DNA from: Zoroaster sp. YZ-2022
Taxonomy: Eukaryota; Echinodermata; Asteroidea; Forcipulatida; Zoroasteridae
Reading direction: 5' to 3'
Length of the DNA: 64,000 nt
Assembly: GCA_029582265.1 (NCBI GenBank)
Contig: CM055828.1
Span: forward strand, 34,259,263-34,323,262
In this document: positions 33,056-44,775 of the stretch, piece after piece
Numbering within the stretch: the stretch's first letter is position 1
Layout of the letters: each line of letters opens with the position of its first letter
The notes under the pieces: generated by a model
Databases searched by the model: none
The model's input: the letters and a program-made list of their open reading frames with translations, nothing else
Told to the model about the DNA's origin: nothing
Made by a program: the position numbers and the translations under genes

Positions 33056-33508
33056 GGAGTTGATGAGACTATATCGATACTTCAGTGTACACCCACTAGG
33101 ACCTGTGATGTCGATTACGACTCGTCTGTGGAGTGTTTTGAGAAAGTTCATCTGGACCGAGTGAAGTGTCTGAGAGCTGAATTTAATTCTGGAAGAGACA
33201 TTTTGTGAACTAAATCTACAGTTCAGTATTTTTGGGATTTCTTCTTTCCCATATATTTGTCACGGTAGTCGACTTGTGTCCCCGTGGTTTCGTCTATTTC
33301 CGGCCGTTTGTTGGAGGTGAATTTGCCCCACGTCCAGCTCTATTTACACCGTGTCAGAGAACTGTTTTTGTGTCATTTTCGCTGGAGCATGCTCAGTCCT
33401 CGCCCGTAAGATCTTCTTATTTAGTATAAGATCTTTTCTGAATGTACACTTGTTTACCCTAATCATTGTACGCTTGTTAAACCCATCGATATTTGAAGCG
33501 GTTGATAT
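33056..33508 (+). other. Right flank of the virus-like element, possibly coding
   Basis: After the target duplication an open stretch of 50 codons (to 33208) reads DETISILQCTPTRTCDVDYD and CFEKVHLDRVKCLRAEFNSG, ending in TGA. It has normal amino acid balance but no domain that I know. With the element removed it would join 28582. The remaining 300 bases show no feature. Confidence 0.3.
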
Positions 33509-34649
33509 TTATATCAGCCCTGCGAAGCAGGCAGATATATTGTAATGCTACAACTTCTTTCTTTCTTTCTTTCTTTATATCAGCCCTGCGAAGCAGGCTG
33601 ATATATTGTAATGCTACAACTCTTTCTTTCTTTCTTCCAAACGGTCACGTGACTAAAATAAAAATGGCCATAACTCTAAAACTATTCGGCCGATTTCAAA
33701 CAAACTTTGTCAAATCATGGAGGAATAAATGCGCCATCGAGGCATGTTCATAAATTTCGGCCAACGGTCACCCAGTGGTCAGTAGTGGTCATTTACTGAA
33801 TATTTACAAAATGCTTCTTCTCCCACATTTTGTGGCCTATTGCGGCCAAACTTGGACAGATGCACCAGTAACCTGTGCTACATATTGGGTGTACACAGAT
33901 TTTTGCCAGTGGTCACCTATCGGTCAGCAGTGGTAATTTCATGAATATTTACAAAATGCTACTTCTCCCACATTCTTTAGCCGATTGCAGCCTAACTTGG
34001 TTCAATGCTTCATTGACTCGAGTCCCATTTGGGGTGCACAAAGATTTCGGCCAGTGGTCACTTATCGGTCAGCAGTGGTCATTTTATGAAAAAATACAAA
34101 AATGTCTTATTCACATTTTAAATGTATTTCATCTATCTGGGGATTTTCATAAAGTTTGGCCGATGGTCATCTAGTGGTCAGTTGTGGTCATTTAATTATA
34201 ATCAATATTTACAAATAGCTTCTTCTACCACATTCTTCAGCCGATTGCAGCCTAACTTGGTCCAATGCTTTATTGCTCTAATACACAGATTTAGGCCAGT
34301 GGTCACATATAGGTCAGCAGTGGTAATTTTATTAAAACAAAATAAAATGTCGTTTTCACATTTTCAATGTATTTCATCTATCTGGGGATTTTCATAAAGT
34401 TTGGCCGATGGTCATCTAGTGGTCAGTAGTGGTCATTTAATCAATATTTACAAAATGCTTCTTCTCCCACATTCTTTAGCCGACTGCAACCTGACTAGGT
34501 CCAATGCTTCATTGGCTCGAATACACATATTTTGGCCAGTGGTCACCTATTGGTCAGCAGTGGTAATTTTGTATAAAATTGTAGTTTTTACATTTTAAAT
34601 TTAGTTTATAGGGCTGATATTCGTGCTTCGTGAAGCACATTAGCTCTAG
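33509..34649 (+). mobile_element. HINE family A, unit 1
   Basis: The 5' end ATATCAGCCCTGCGAAGCAG occurs twice (33511 and 33578), each followed by a TTTC microsatellite. The leader is GGTCACGTGACTAAAATAAA. The core contains four 240-base repeats with GGTCAGTAGTGGTCATTTA, TTCTTCTCCCACATTCTTTA and CTATCTGGGGATTTTCATAA. The 3' end has the complementary subterminal AGGGCTGATAT, a hairpin GTGCTTCGTGAAGCAC, ATTAGCT and CTAG (34646-34649). Same architecture as family B but unrelated sequence. Confidence 0.9.
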
Positions 34650-35748
34650 TTATATCAGCCCTGCGAAGCAGGCTGATATATTGTAATGCAAAATTCTTTC
34701 TTCGGTCAAACGGTCACGTGACTAAAATCACGGTCACGTGACTAAAATAAAAATGGCCATAACTCTAAAACTATTCGGCCGATTTCAAACAAACTTTGTC
34801 AAATCATGGAGGAATAAATGCGCCATCGAGGCATGTTCATAAATTTCGGCCAACGGTCACCCAGTGGTCAGTAGTGGTCATTTACTGAATATTAACAATA
34901 TGCTACTTCTCCCACATTTTGTGGCCTATTGCGGCCAAACTTGGACAGATGCACCATTAACCTGTGCTACATATGGGGTGTACACAGATTTCGGCCAGTG
35001 GTCACCTATCGGTCAGCAGTGGTCATTTCATGAATATTTACAAAATGCTTCTTCTCCCACATTCTTTAGCCGATTGCAGCCTAACTTGGTCCAATGCTTC
35101 ATTGACTCGAGTACCATTTGGGGTGCACAAAGATTTCGGCCAGTGGTCACTTATCGGTCAGCAGTGGTCATTTTATGAAAAAATACAAAAATGTCTTATT
35201 CACATTTTAAATGTATTTCATCTATCTGGGGATTTTCATATAGTTTGACCGATGGTCATCTAGTGGTCAGTTGTGGTCATTTAATTATAATCAATATTTA
35301 CAAATAGCTTCTTCTACCACATTCTTCAGCCGATTGCAGCCTAACTTGGTCCAATGCTTCATTGCTCGAATACACAGATTTGGGCCAGTGGTCACCTATC
35401 GGTCAGGAGTAGTCATTTTATTTAAAACAATTTAAATGTCGTTTTCACATTTTCAATGTATTTCATCTATCTGGGGATTTTCATAAAGTTTGGCCGATGG
35501 TCATCTAGTGGTCAGTAGTGGCCATTTAATCAATATTTACAAAATGCTTCTTCTCCCACATTCTTTAGCCGATTGCAACCTGACTAGGTCCAATGCAACA
35601 TTGGCTCGAATACACATATTTTGGCCAGTGGTCACCTATTGGTCAGCAGTGGTAATTTTGTTTAAAAAAATATAAAAATGTCGTTTTTACATTTTAAATT
35701 TAGTTTATAGGGCTGATATTCGTGCTTCGTGAAGCACATTAGCTCTAG
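34650..35748 (+). mobile_element. HINE family A, unit 2
   Basis: It begins one base after the previous CTAG with TATATCAGCCCTGCG. The leader contains a duplicated CGGTCACGTGACTAAAAT. Core of four repeats; hairpin and CTAG at 35745-35748. Confidence 0.9.
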
Positions 35749-36893
35749 TTCTTTATATCAGCCCTGCGAAGCAGGCTGATATATTGTAATGCTACAACTT
35801 CTTTCTTTATATCAGCCCTGCGAAGCAGGCTGATATATTGTATTCTAAAAATTCTTTCTTTCTTTCGGTCAAACGGTCACGTGACTAAAATAAAAATGGC
35901 CATAACTCTAAAACTATATAGCCGATTTCAAACAAACTTTGTCAAATCATGGAGGAATAAATGCGCCATCGAGGCATGTTCATAAATTTCGGCCAACGGT
36001 CACCCAGTGGTCAGTAGTGGTCATTTACTGAATATTTACAAAATGCTACTTCTCCCACATTTTGTGGCCTATTGCGGCCAAACTTGGACAGATGCACCAT
36101 TAACCTGTGCTACATATGGGGTGTACACAGATTTCCAGGTCAGTGGTCACCTATCGGTCAGCAGTGGTCATTTCATGAATATTTACAAAATGCTTCTTCT
36201 CCCACATTCTTTAGCCGATTGCAGCCTAACTTGGTCCAATGCTTCATTGACTCGAGTTCCATTTAGGGGTGCACAAAGATTTCGGCCAGTGGTCACTTAT
36301 CGGTCAGCAGTGGTCATTTTATGAAAAAATACAAAATGTCTTATTCACATTTTAAATGTATTTCATCTATCTGGGGATTTTCATATAGTTTGACCGATGG
36401 TCATCTAGTGGTCAGTTGTGGTCATTTAATTATAATCAATATTTACAAATAGCTTCTTCTACCACATTCTTCAGCCGATTGCAGCCTAACTTGGTCCAAT
36501 GCTTCATTGCTCGAATACACAGATTTGGGCCAGTGGTCACCTATCGGTCAGCAGTAGTCATTTTATTTAAAAAAATTTAAATGTCGTTTTCACATTTTCA
36601 ATTTATTTAATCTATCTGTGGATTTTAATAAAGTTTGGCCGATGGTCATCTAGTGGTCAGTAGTGGCCATTTAATCAATATTTACAAAATGCTTCTTCTC
36701 CCACATTCTTTAGCCGATTGCAACCTGACTAGGTCCAATGCTTCATTGGCTCGAATACACATATTTTGGCCAGTGGTCACCTATTGGTCAGCAGTGGTCA
36801 TTTTGTTTAAAAAAATATAAAAATGTCGTTTTTACATTTTAAATTTAGTTTATAGGGCTGATATTCGTGCTTCGTGAAGCACATTAGCTCTAG
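35749..36893 (+). mobile_element. HINE family A, unit 3
   Basis: Again two 5' ends in tandem (35754 and 35807) with TTTC tracts, four core repeats, hairpin and CTAG at 36890-36893. Very similar to unit 2. Confidence 0.9.
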
Positions 36894-37802
36894 TTCTTTC
36901 TTTCTTTCTTTCTTCGGGCAAACGGTCACGTGACCAAAATAAAAATGGCCATAACTCCTAAACTATTCTGCCGATTTTAAACAAACTTTGTCAAATTAAA
37001 CCTTGATACCCGCCCTATCTAGAGATGGTCATAAAATTTGGCCAATGGTCATCTTGTGGTCAGTAGTGGTCATTTCATGAATATTTACAAAATGCTACTT
37101 CTCCCACATTCTTTAGCCGATTGCAGCCTAACTTGGTCCAATGCTTCATTGACTCGAGTACCATTTGGGGTGTACACAGATTTCGGCCAGTGGTCACTTA
37201 TCGGTCAGCAGTGGTCATTTTATGAAAAAAATTAAAAAAGGTCTTTTTGACATTTTAAATGTATTTCATCTATCTGGGGATTTTAATAAAGTTTGGCCGA
37301 TGGTCATCTAGTGGTCAGTAGTGGTCATTTAATTATAATCAATATTTACAAATAGCTTCTTCTACCACATTCTTCAGCCGATTGCAGCCTAACTTTGTCC
37401 AATGCTTCATTGGCTCGAATACACAGATTGTGGCCAGTGGTCACGTATCGGTCAGCAGTGGTCATTTTAATTTTTATAAACAAAAATTAAAATGTCGTTT
37501 TCACATTTTCAATGTATTTCATCTATCTGGGGATTTTCATAAAGTTTGGCCGATGGTCATCTAGTGGTCAGTAGTAGTCATTTAATCAATATTTACAAAA
37601 TGCTTCTTCTCCCACATTCTTTAGCCGATTGCAGCCTAACTTGGTCCAATGCTTCATTGGCTCGAATACACAGATTTTGGCCAGTGGTCACCTATTGGTC
37701 AGCAGTGGTAATTTTGTAAAAAAATATAAAAATGTCGTTTTTACATTTTAAATTTAGTTTATAGGGCTGATATTCGTGCTTCGTGAAGCACATTAGCTCT
37801 AG
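36894..37802 (+). mobile_element. HINE family A, unit 4 (no 5' terminal repeat)
   Basis: The previous CTAG runs into the TTTC tract and CGGGCAAACGGTCACGTGAC without ATATCAGCCC. A new leader variant (AAATTAAACCTTGATACCCG) distinguishes units 4-8 from units 1-3. CTAG at 37799-37802. Confidence 0.9.
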
Positions 37803-38694
37803 TTCTTTCTTTCTTCGGGCAAACGGTCACGTGACCAAAATAAAAATGGGCATAACTCCTAAACTATTTGGCCGATTTTAAACAAACTTGGTCAAATTAA
37901 ACCTTGACACCTGCCCTATCTAGTGATGGTCATAAAATTTGGCCAATGGTCATCTGGTGGTCAGTAGTGGTCATTTCATGAATATTTACAAAATGCTACT
38001 TCTCTCACATTCTTTAGCCGATTGCAGCCTAACTTGGTCTAATGCTTCATTGACTCAGGTCCCATTTGGGGTGTACACAGATTTCGGCCAGTGGTTACTT
38101 ATCGGTGAGAAGTGGTCAGTTTATTAAAAAAATTAAAATGTCGTTTTCACATTTTGAATGTATTTCATCTATCTGGGGATTTTCATAAAGTTTGGCCGAT
38201 GGTCATCTAGTGGTCAGTAGTGGTCATTTAATTATAATCAATATTTACAAATAGCTTCTTCTACCACATTCTTCAGCCGATTGCAGCCTAACTTTGTCCA
38301 ACGCTTCATTGGCTCGAATACACAGATTTTGGCCAGTGGTCACGTATCGGTCAGCAGTGGTCATTTAAATTTTTATAAAAAAAATGAAAATGTCGTTTCA
38401 CATTTTCAATGTATTTCATCTATCTGAGTTTTCATAAAGTTTGGCCGATGGTCATCTAGTGGTCAGTAGTAGTCATTTAATCAATATTTACAAAATGCTT
38501 CTTCTCCCACATTCTTTAGCCGATTGCAGCCTAACTTGGTCCAATGCTTCATTGGCTCGAATACAAGATTTTGGCCAGTGGTCACCTATTGGTCAGCAGT
38601 GGTAATTTTGTAAAAAAATAAAAAATGTCGTTTTACATGTTAAATTTAGTTTATGGGGCTGATATTCGTGCTTCGTGAAGCACATTAGCTCTAG
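37803..38694 (+). mobile_element. HINE family A, unit 5
   Basis: Same junction type as unit 4; leader with CTTGACACCTGCCCTATC. CTAG at 38691-38694. Confidence 0.9.
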
Positions 38695-39347
38695 TTCTTT
38701 CTTTTCTTCGGGCAAACGGTCACGTGACCAAAATAAAAATGGGCATAACTCCTAAACTGTTTGGCCGATTTTAAACAAACTTGGTCAATTAAACCTTGAC
38801 ACCTGCCCTATCTAGTGATGGTCATAACATTTGGCCAATGGTCATCTGATGGTCAGTAGTGCTCATTTCATGAATATTTACAAATGCTACTTCTCTCACA
38901 TTCTTTAGCCGATTGCAGCTCTAACTTGGTCTAATGCTTCATTGACTCGAGTCCCATTTGGGGTGTACACAGATTTCGGCCAGTGGTCACTTATCGGTGA
39001 GAAGTGGTCAGTTTATGAAAACAAATTAAAAATGTCTTTTTCACATTTTAAATGTATTTCATCTATCTGGGGATTTTCATAAAGTTTGGCCGATGGTCAT
39101 CTAGTGGTCAGTAGTGGTAATTTAATTATAATCAATATTTACAAATAGCTTCTTCTACCACATTCTTTAGCCGATTGCAGCCTAACTTGGTCCAATGCTT
39201 CATTGGCTCGAATACACAGATTTTGGCCAGTGGTCACCTATTGGTCAGCAGTGGTAATTTTGTAAAAAATATAAAAATGTCGTTTTTACATGTTAAATTT
39301 AGTTTATAGGTTGATATTCGTGCTTCTTGAAGCACAATTGCCTCTAG
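38695..39347 (+). mobile_element. HINE family A, unit 6 (short)
   Basis: It has one internal repeat fewer than its neighbours and a mutated 3' end (AGGTTGATAT, hairpin GTGCTTCTTGAAGCAC, GCCTCTAG). CTAG at 39344-39347. Confidence 0.9.
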
Positions 39348-40246
39348 TTCTTTCTTTCTTCGGGCAAACGGTCACGTGACCAAAATAAACATGGGCATAA
39401 CTCCTAAACTATTTGGCCGATTTTAAACAAACTTGGTCAAATTAAACCTTGACACCTGCCCTATCTAGTGATGGTCATAAAATTTGGCCAATGGTCATCT
39501 GGTGGTCAGTAGTGGTCATTTCATGAATATTTACAAAATGCTACTTCTCTCACATTCTTTAGCCGATTGCAGCCTAACTTGGTCCAATGCTTCATTGACT
39601 CGAGTCCCATTTGGGGTGTACACAAATTTCGGCCAGTCGTCACTTATCGGTGAGAAGTGGTCAGTTTATGAAAAAATTAAAAATGTCTTTTTCACATTTT
39701 AAATGTATTTCATCTATCTGGGGATTTTAATAAAGTTTGGCCGATGGTCATCTAGTGGTCAGTAGTGGTCATTTAATTATAATCAATATTTACAAATAGC
39801 TTCTTCTACCACATTCTTCAGCCGATTGCAGCCTAACTTTGTCCAATGCTTCATTGGCTCGAATACACAGATTTTGGCCAGTGGTCACGTATCGGTCAGC
39901 AGTGGTCATTTAAATTTTTATAAAAAAAAATGAAAATGTCGTTTTCACATTTTCAATGTATTTCATCTATCTGGTGATTTTCATAAAGTTTGGCCGATGG
40001 TCATCTAGTGGTCAGTAGTAGTCATTTAATCAATATTTACAAAATGCTTCTTCTCCCACATTCTTTAGCCGATTGCAGCCTAACTTGGTCCAATGCTTCA
40101 TTGGCTCGAATACACAGATTTTGGCCAGTGGTCACCTATTGGTCAGCAGTGGTAATTTTGTAAAAAAATAAAAAAATGTCGTTTTTACATGTTAAATTTA
40201 GTTTATAGGGCTGATATTCGTGCTTCGTGAAGCACATTAGCTCTAG
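39348..40246 (+). mobile_element. HINE family A, unit 7
   Basis: Close to unit 5 over its whole length, suggesting that a block of units 5-6 was duplicated to give 7-8. CTAG at 40243-40246. Confidence 0.9.
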
Positions 40247-41120
40247 TTCTTTCTTTCTTCGGGCAAACGGTCACGTGACCAAAATAAAAATGGGCATAAC
40301 TCCTAAACTGTTTGGCCGATTTTAAACAAACTTGGTCAAATTAAACCTTGACACCTGCCCTATCTAGTGATGGTCATAACATTTGGCCAATGGTCATCTG
40401 ATGGTCAGTAGTGCTCATTTCATGAATATTTACAAAATGCTACTTCTCTCACATTCTTTAGCCGATTGCAGCCTAACTTGGTCTAATGCTTCATTGACTC
40501 GAGTCCCATTTGGGGTGTACACAGATTTCGGCCAGTGGTCACTTATCGGTGAGAAGTGGTCAGTTTATGAAAACAAATTAAAAATGTCTTTTTCACATTT
40601 TAAATGTATTTCATCTATCTGGGGATTTTCATAAAGTTTGGCCGATGGTCATCTAGTGGTCAGTAGTGGTAATTTAATTATAATCAATATTTACAAATAG
40701 CTTCTTCTACCACATTCTTTAGCCGATTGCAGCCTAACTTGGTCCAATGCTTCATTGGCTCGAATACACAGATTTTGGGCAGTGGTCATTTTATGAAAAA
40801 AAAATTAAAATGTCGTTTTCACATTTTCAATGTATTTCATCTATCTGGGGATTTTCATAAAGTTTGGCCGATGGTCATCTAGTGGTCAGTACTAAGTGGT
40901 CTTTTAATCAATATTTACAAAATGCTTCTTCTCCCATATACTTTAACCGATTGCAACGTAACTTGGTCCAATGCTTAATTGGCTTGAATACACAGATTTT
41001 GGCCAGTGGTCACCTATTGGTCAGCAGTGGTAATTTTGTAAAAATTAAAATTTGTTTTTTACATTTTAGATTTAGTTTATAGGGTTGATATTCGTGCTTC
41101 GTGAAGCACATTAGCTCTAG
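40247..41120 (+). mobile_element. HINE family A, unit 8 (last)
   Basis: Its first half is close to unit 6 (shared CATCTGATGGTCAGTAGTGC). It ends with the hairpin and CTAG at 41117-41120, then TTTCATTATT of the right flank. The left flank of the whole array ends in GTTGATA before TTTATATCAG, so the target was T-rich. Confidence 0.9.
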
Positions 41121-41670
41121 TTTCATTATTAAACTCATAAGTTGTCTTTGTTCTTTATATCAGTGTGACCTTGTTTGATTTCTTTGTTGCATCTGAGAAA
41201 ATTCAGGGCTTTTGAGTAATTTTCATTCACGTTTGATGATTTTCGGATCGTAACAGTTGCTAATATAAACACCAATGGTGTAGTTTTTAACACCACAGTT
41301 TTTGCAGTGTAGCCTATATATATAAGGGGAGTTAAAGACACTTCAACGGTACCTAAATTAATTAATCGGACATGATGTCACTGTTGGGTCCTTCGTATGA
41401 AAGTACTATATATAATAACCATATGGTGCACAGTTTAAAATCTTTACTTATAGGGACATAAACACAATAGCAAGGCCACCTTTTGCATCCGTTTCGTCAA
41501 GTTAGCAGTTTTCCAATGGTTGTTATTTATTTTAAATACCTGGAAACCGACCAAAAGTGTTTTCAACATGTGAATGGACATGCAGGCTATACTAGAACTA
41601 ATTTGAGTTGATTTATTTTATTATTTTATTATTTTATTTATTTTTTTACCCTCAAATTTCCCATAAAATT
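41121..41670. other. Array flank with MITE end and copy of 22383-22510
   Basis: The stretch at 41255-41305 carries GGTGTTAAAA-type inverted words ending TTTTTGCAGTGTA, a MITE end. From 41308 to 41450 the sequence repeats 22383-22515 (TTAAAGACACTTCAACGG, TTAATCGGACATGATGTCAC), which is the DNA just downstream of the transporter exon. The rest is AT-rich. Confidence 0.55.
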
Positions 41671-42170
41671 NNNNNNNNNNNNNNNNNNNNNNNNNNNNNN
41701 NNNNNNNNNNNNNNNNNNNNNNNNNNNNNNNNNNNNNNNNNNNNNNNNNNNNNNNNNNNNNNNNNNNNNNNNNNNNNNNNNNNNNNNNNNNNNNNNNNNN
41801 NNNNNNNNNNNNNNNNNNNNNNNNNNNNNNNNNNNNNNNNNNNNNNNNNNNNNNNNNNNNNNNNNNNNNNNNNNNNNNNNNNNNNNNNNNNNNNNNNNNN
41901 NNNNNNNNNNNNNNNNNNNNNNNNNNNNNNNNNNNNNNNNNNNNNNNNNNNNNNNNNNNNNNNNNNNNNNNNNNNNNNNNNNNNNNNNNNNNNNNNNNNN
42001 NNNNNNNNNNNNNNNNNNNNNNNNNNNNNNNNNNNNNNNNNNNNNNNNNNNNNNNNNNNNNNNNNNNNNNNNNNNNNNNNNNNNNNNNNNNNNNNNNNNN
42101 NNNNNNNNNNNNNNNNNNNNNNNNNNNNNNNNNNNNNNNNNNNNNNNNNNNNNNNNNNNNNNNNNNNNNN
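41671..42170. other. Scaffold gap, 500 N
   Basis: Exactly 500 undetermined bases. Sequence on the two sides need not be neighbours. Confidence 0.98.
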
Positions 42171-42854
42171 ATGTATTATAAAATTTACTGGACGGCAATG
42201 TTGTGTGAAATTCGACAAACCAATCCTGTTCCCCTAAACCTGAACGACACTGTTACCTTCCGTTTAAACGAACATGTTTATGGTGTATACAAAATTCAAT
42301 GATCACAAACCCTTTTGGGGGTTTTACTGTACTTTTATTGCTTTAATGTCAAAATTACTAACCCTATAACCACGGACCATTTGTATCATGCCTGATAGGA
42401 AAAGCTTTGTAACTATTGAACTTTTTTTTGCCAAATGTGTGGACCTTGACTTAAGGGAAATTCCAGGCCCGCCAAAATTTTATTTATTCTGAAAGGACAT
42501 GTGTAAAGACTATAATCCACAGGCAATGATCGATTTTCATTATCGAGAACGAAATACTGGTCTATTGTGACCTTAAATTACTATTCATAGAGCGCGTCCA
42601 TGTTGTTTAAAAATCCCGCCACATCCGGGACATTATGACGTATGACTCCACCTCAATGAAAAAGCGTATTGTACAGCTGACATGTGGCGAATAGTATCGC
42701 GCCTGAACGCACCTATCAGCATACATAGTGCTCACGGTAGAAAGGTGCCCGACGATTGTGCTCGATCATTTCTTCACGGTCAAACACAAGCTCCCGTGTT
42801 TACTCTCACCTTCGACGTATTTTTCTTTGCTTTACGAAATCTGGTATCAAAATT
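42171..42854. other. Non-coding, promoter-like upstream of the candidate exon
   Basis: AT-rich to about 42580, then higher GC with CpG (ATCGCGCCTGAACGC, GACGATTGTGCTCG). No TATA box in a clear position. It could be the promoter or 5' leader of the frame that starts at 42855. Confidence 0.35.
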
Positions 42855-43193
42855 ATGGAATCAGGGCCATCTCCGTACGATTTTGAATACAGTTTTACGG
42901 ACGAAGAGCTACAAAACAGAAATAACGATATCGCAATGGACGGAAAACATCGAGGACGTGCAGCTGCCTGGGTCAGTGGGCGACCGACTGCACGCTATGG
43001 GTTACGTGTACCAATGCGGGCTCCCTGTGCTGGCGTACACATACAGCTAAAAGCTTTGCTTTCAGGTTGTTGGTGCAGTCATTACGTCACAATGTCCCGG
43101 ATGAATAGACATCGCGCAACAAAATGGCCCGCGCCCGGCGACGGCGCTGAAAATCATCATTTTCTGGTGCAACAACCGATCATAAACAAATAA
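42855..43193 (+). CDS. Candidate host first exon or small gene, unknown product
   Basis: From ATG at 42855 (context AATTATGG) the frame gives MESGPSPYDFEYSFTDEELQ, then a basic part with HRGRAAAWVSGRPTARYGLR and VPMRAPC, and ends QQPIINK at TAA 43193. The first 65 residues have a balanced, acidic-then-basic composition, and base composition and CpG content are clearly higher than in the surroundings. A usable donor, TTTCAG|GTTGTT, lies at 43066, so only the first 70 residues may be coding. No domain is recognised. The overlapping frame from 42682 is probably a shadow. Confidence 0.4.
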   Translation: MESGPSPYDFEYSFTDEELQNRNNDIAMDGKHRGRAAAWVSGRPTARYGLRVPMRAPCAGVHIQLKALLSGCWCSHYVTMSRMNRHRATKWPAPGDGAENHHFLVQQPIINK

Positions 43194-43862
43194 AAGACAG
43201 TCTCCATGAGAACATCACACCCTTCATAATTTTTTATTTCCAAACTGGGGTGATGTTTCGCTAAACCCTAGGTGTACCCCACATTTCAGAAGACCCAGAG
43301 ACTTGCTCCCATTCTCTCATCACGTTTCCAAAATAGAGCTATAATAAATCCAAACAAAAACATATTTGGTGTGTGGTTATATTCACCAGACCCTGCTCAT
43401 GTCAGTGTTTTGGCGTTCTTTTTTACTTCTTGAGTGCACAAACAAGTTTATTTTAATAAGTGAATTTAGATCAGAATTTATTAGCAGTGTTTCTCACCGC
43501 CCATGCAATGATTGTAACACGATGCTACAGTCATTCGAAATCGTTTGTAACCTTGTTTTTCGTCACGAAGTAATTTAGGGAAGGAAGAAAATTCAACTTT
43601 TCTTTGTATAAAGGCACAATGGTCATTGGAACCACCGCCCAGTCGCGTAAACTGGGGTTGTTATAGTAAGAGGGGCACTTGTGTTTTTCTTTAGGGATCC
43701 CAATTTTGAGCGGGGGCAGTCTCTCGCGAGGAACAGTCCTCAGGGAGGAGGAGTGAAAGAGAACAGGTGAACGTGTCCCCACTATAGTTACGCTTCTGCT
43801 ATCGCCGTTGAAGATTTTGTTGCGCAGACAAAAACGCGCACAGCATTATGCCTAAATAAAAT
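43194..43862. other. No gene seen
   Basis: Short frames at 43366-43578 (plus) and 43531-43782 (minus) have no domain, start context or splice signal that I would trust. Confidence 0.4.
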
Positions 43863-43863
43863 A

Positions 43864-44128
43864 CACTCACTGGCCAAAAGTATTGCAACATGCTCAAAAT
43901 AGCACTTTACAAGTAACAGGTGAGATGATCATTTAATCCGATTTCATCGATCGTGTATTACATAATTTCCGAGCAAGAACAGTAAAAAAGAACATTGACT
44001 TCAAAACACAGGCACTTTCAAAAAGTCTTAAGTGGTATAAATAAAATAAAGCCGTAAATGTATGTAACACAGTGTGTCTCCAAACTGAAACTTTGCGGGA
44101 TGTTGCAATGCTTATGGCCAGTGAGGTG
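43864..44128. mobile_element. Tc1/mariner-type MITE, 265 bp
   Basis: Inverted ends CACTCACTGGCCAAAAGTAT and ATGCTTATGGCCAGTGAGGTG (27 of about 29 bases paired, with TGTTGCAA on the inner side) are flanked by TA on both sides. No transposase. The size and TA target fit a mariner-derived MITE. Confidence 0.85.
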
Positions 44129-44237
44129 TAAAAACAAGTGCACTTCAGAAATTTCGTATGATATTTGACGTCAGGGCAATCTTGTTATTATGTTACGTCT
44201 GCCTCGTTATTTTGATAATGATATTGTTGAAAATAGT

Positions 44238-44242
44238 ACCAT

Positions 44243-44291
<49 letters not shown>

Positions 44292-44302
44292 TTTATTTTT
44301 AA
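44238..44302 (+). repeat. (TTTA)n microsatellite
   Basis: About fifteen ATTT units in a row, ending with two ATTTATTTTT variants. Confidence 0.95.
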
Positions 44303-44775
44303 ATTCAAAACTGAGCACAGGGTATCCATGACACTATATGAAATACTATAATATACAACAACAACGTCCACACTGATTGCATGGATTATAACCTAGACTT
44401 GACCATGATCGTTATTCAGCCGAACTTTGTGCCCAGGTGCACATGGTAACACATCTATTGAACTTTATCTTGTATATAAATACATGAAGTGTGTGTTCAT
44501 AATTCATATTTTATATTTAATAATTTGTAGAAATGCTCGTATCAATGTATGACCGATGTATTTATACACAGTAACCCATAATACCACAATGTAACCCATA
44601 ATATGGTATAAAATAATGGTATTACCAACATTGTAATACTATGTACTTTTAACTATTGTTGGGTATTTTATAGAACTGTTTTTGCTGGACGATGGTATGA
44701 CATGTGCATGTGGCTGTTTTGCTATCTCGAGGATAGGCGTGATGATAAGGGTTGGGGGCTGTACTGCTTTCTACC
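44303..44775. other. No gene seen
   Basis: AT-rich sequence with a short direct repeat CAGTAACCCATAATA.CACAATGTAACCC (44570-44605). The minus frame over 44649-44849 is not convincing. Confidence 0.4.

Noticed and set aside
34122..40634. Many 60-105-codon frames with recurring peptides such as LPHSLADCSLTWSNASL
   Set aside because: They are the internal 240-base repeat of HINE family A. The frames break at different points in every unit, and the similarity is that of the DNA repeat.
33509..41120. CRISPR-like regularly spaced repeats
   Set aside because: The repeat units are hundreds of bases long with transposon ends, no short conserved repeats with unique spacers, in an animal genome.
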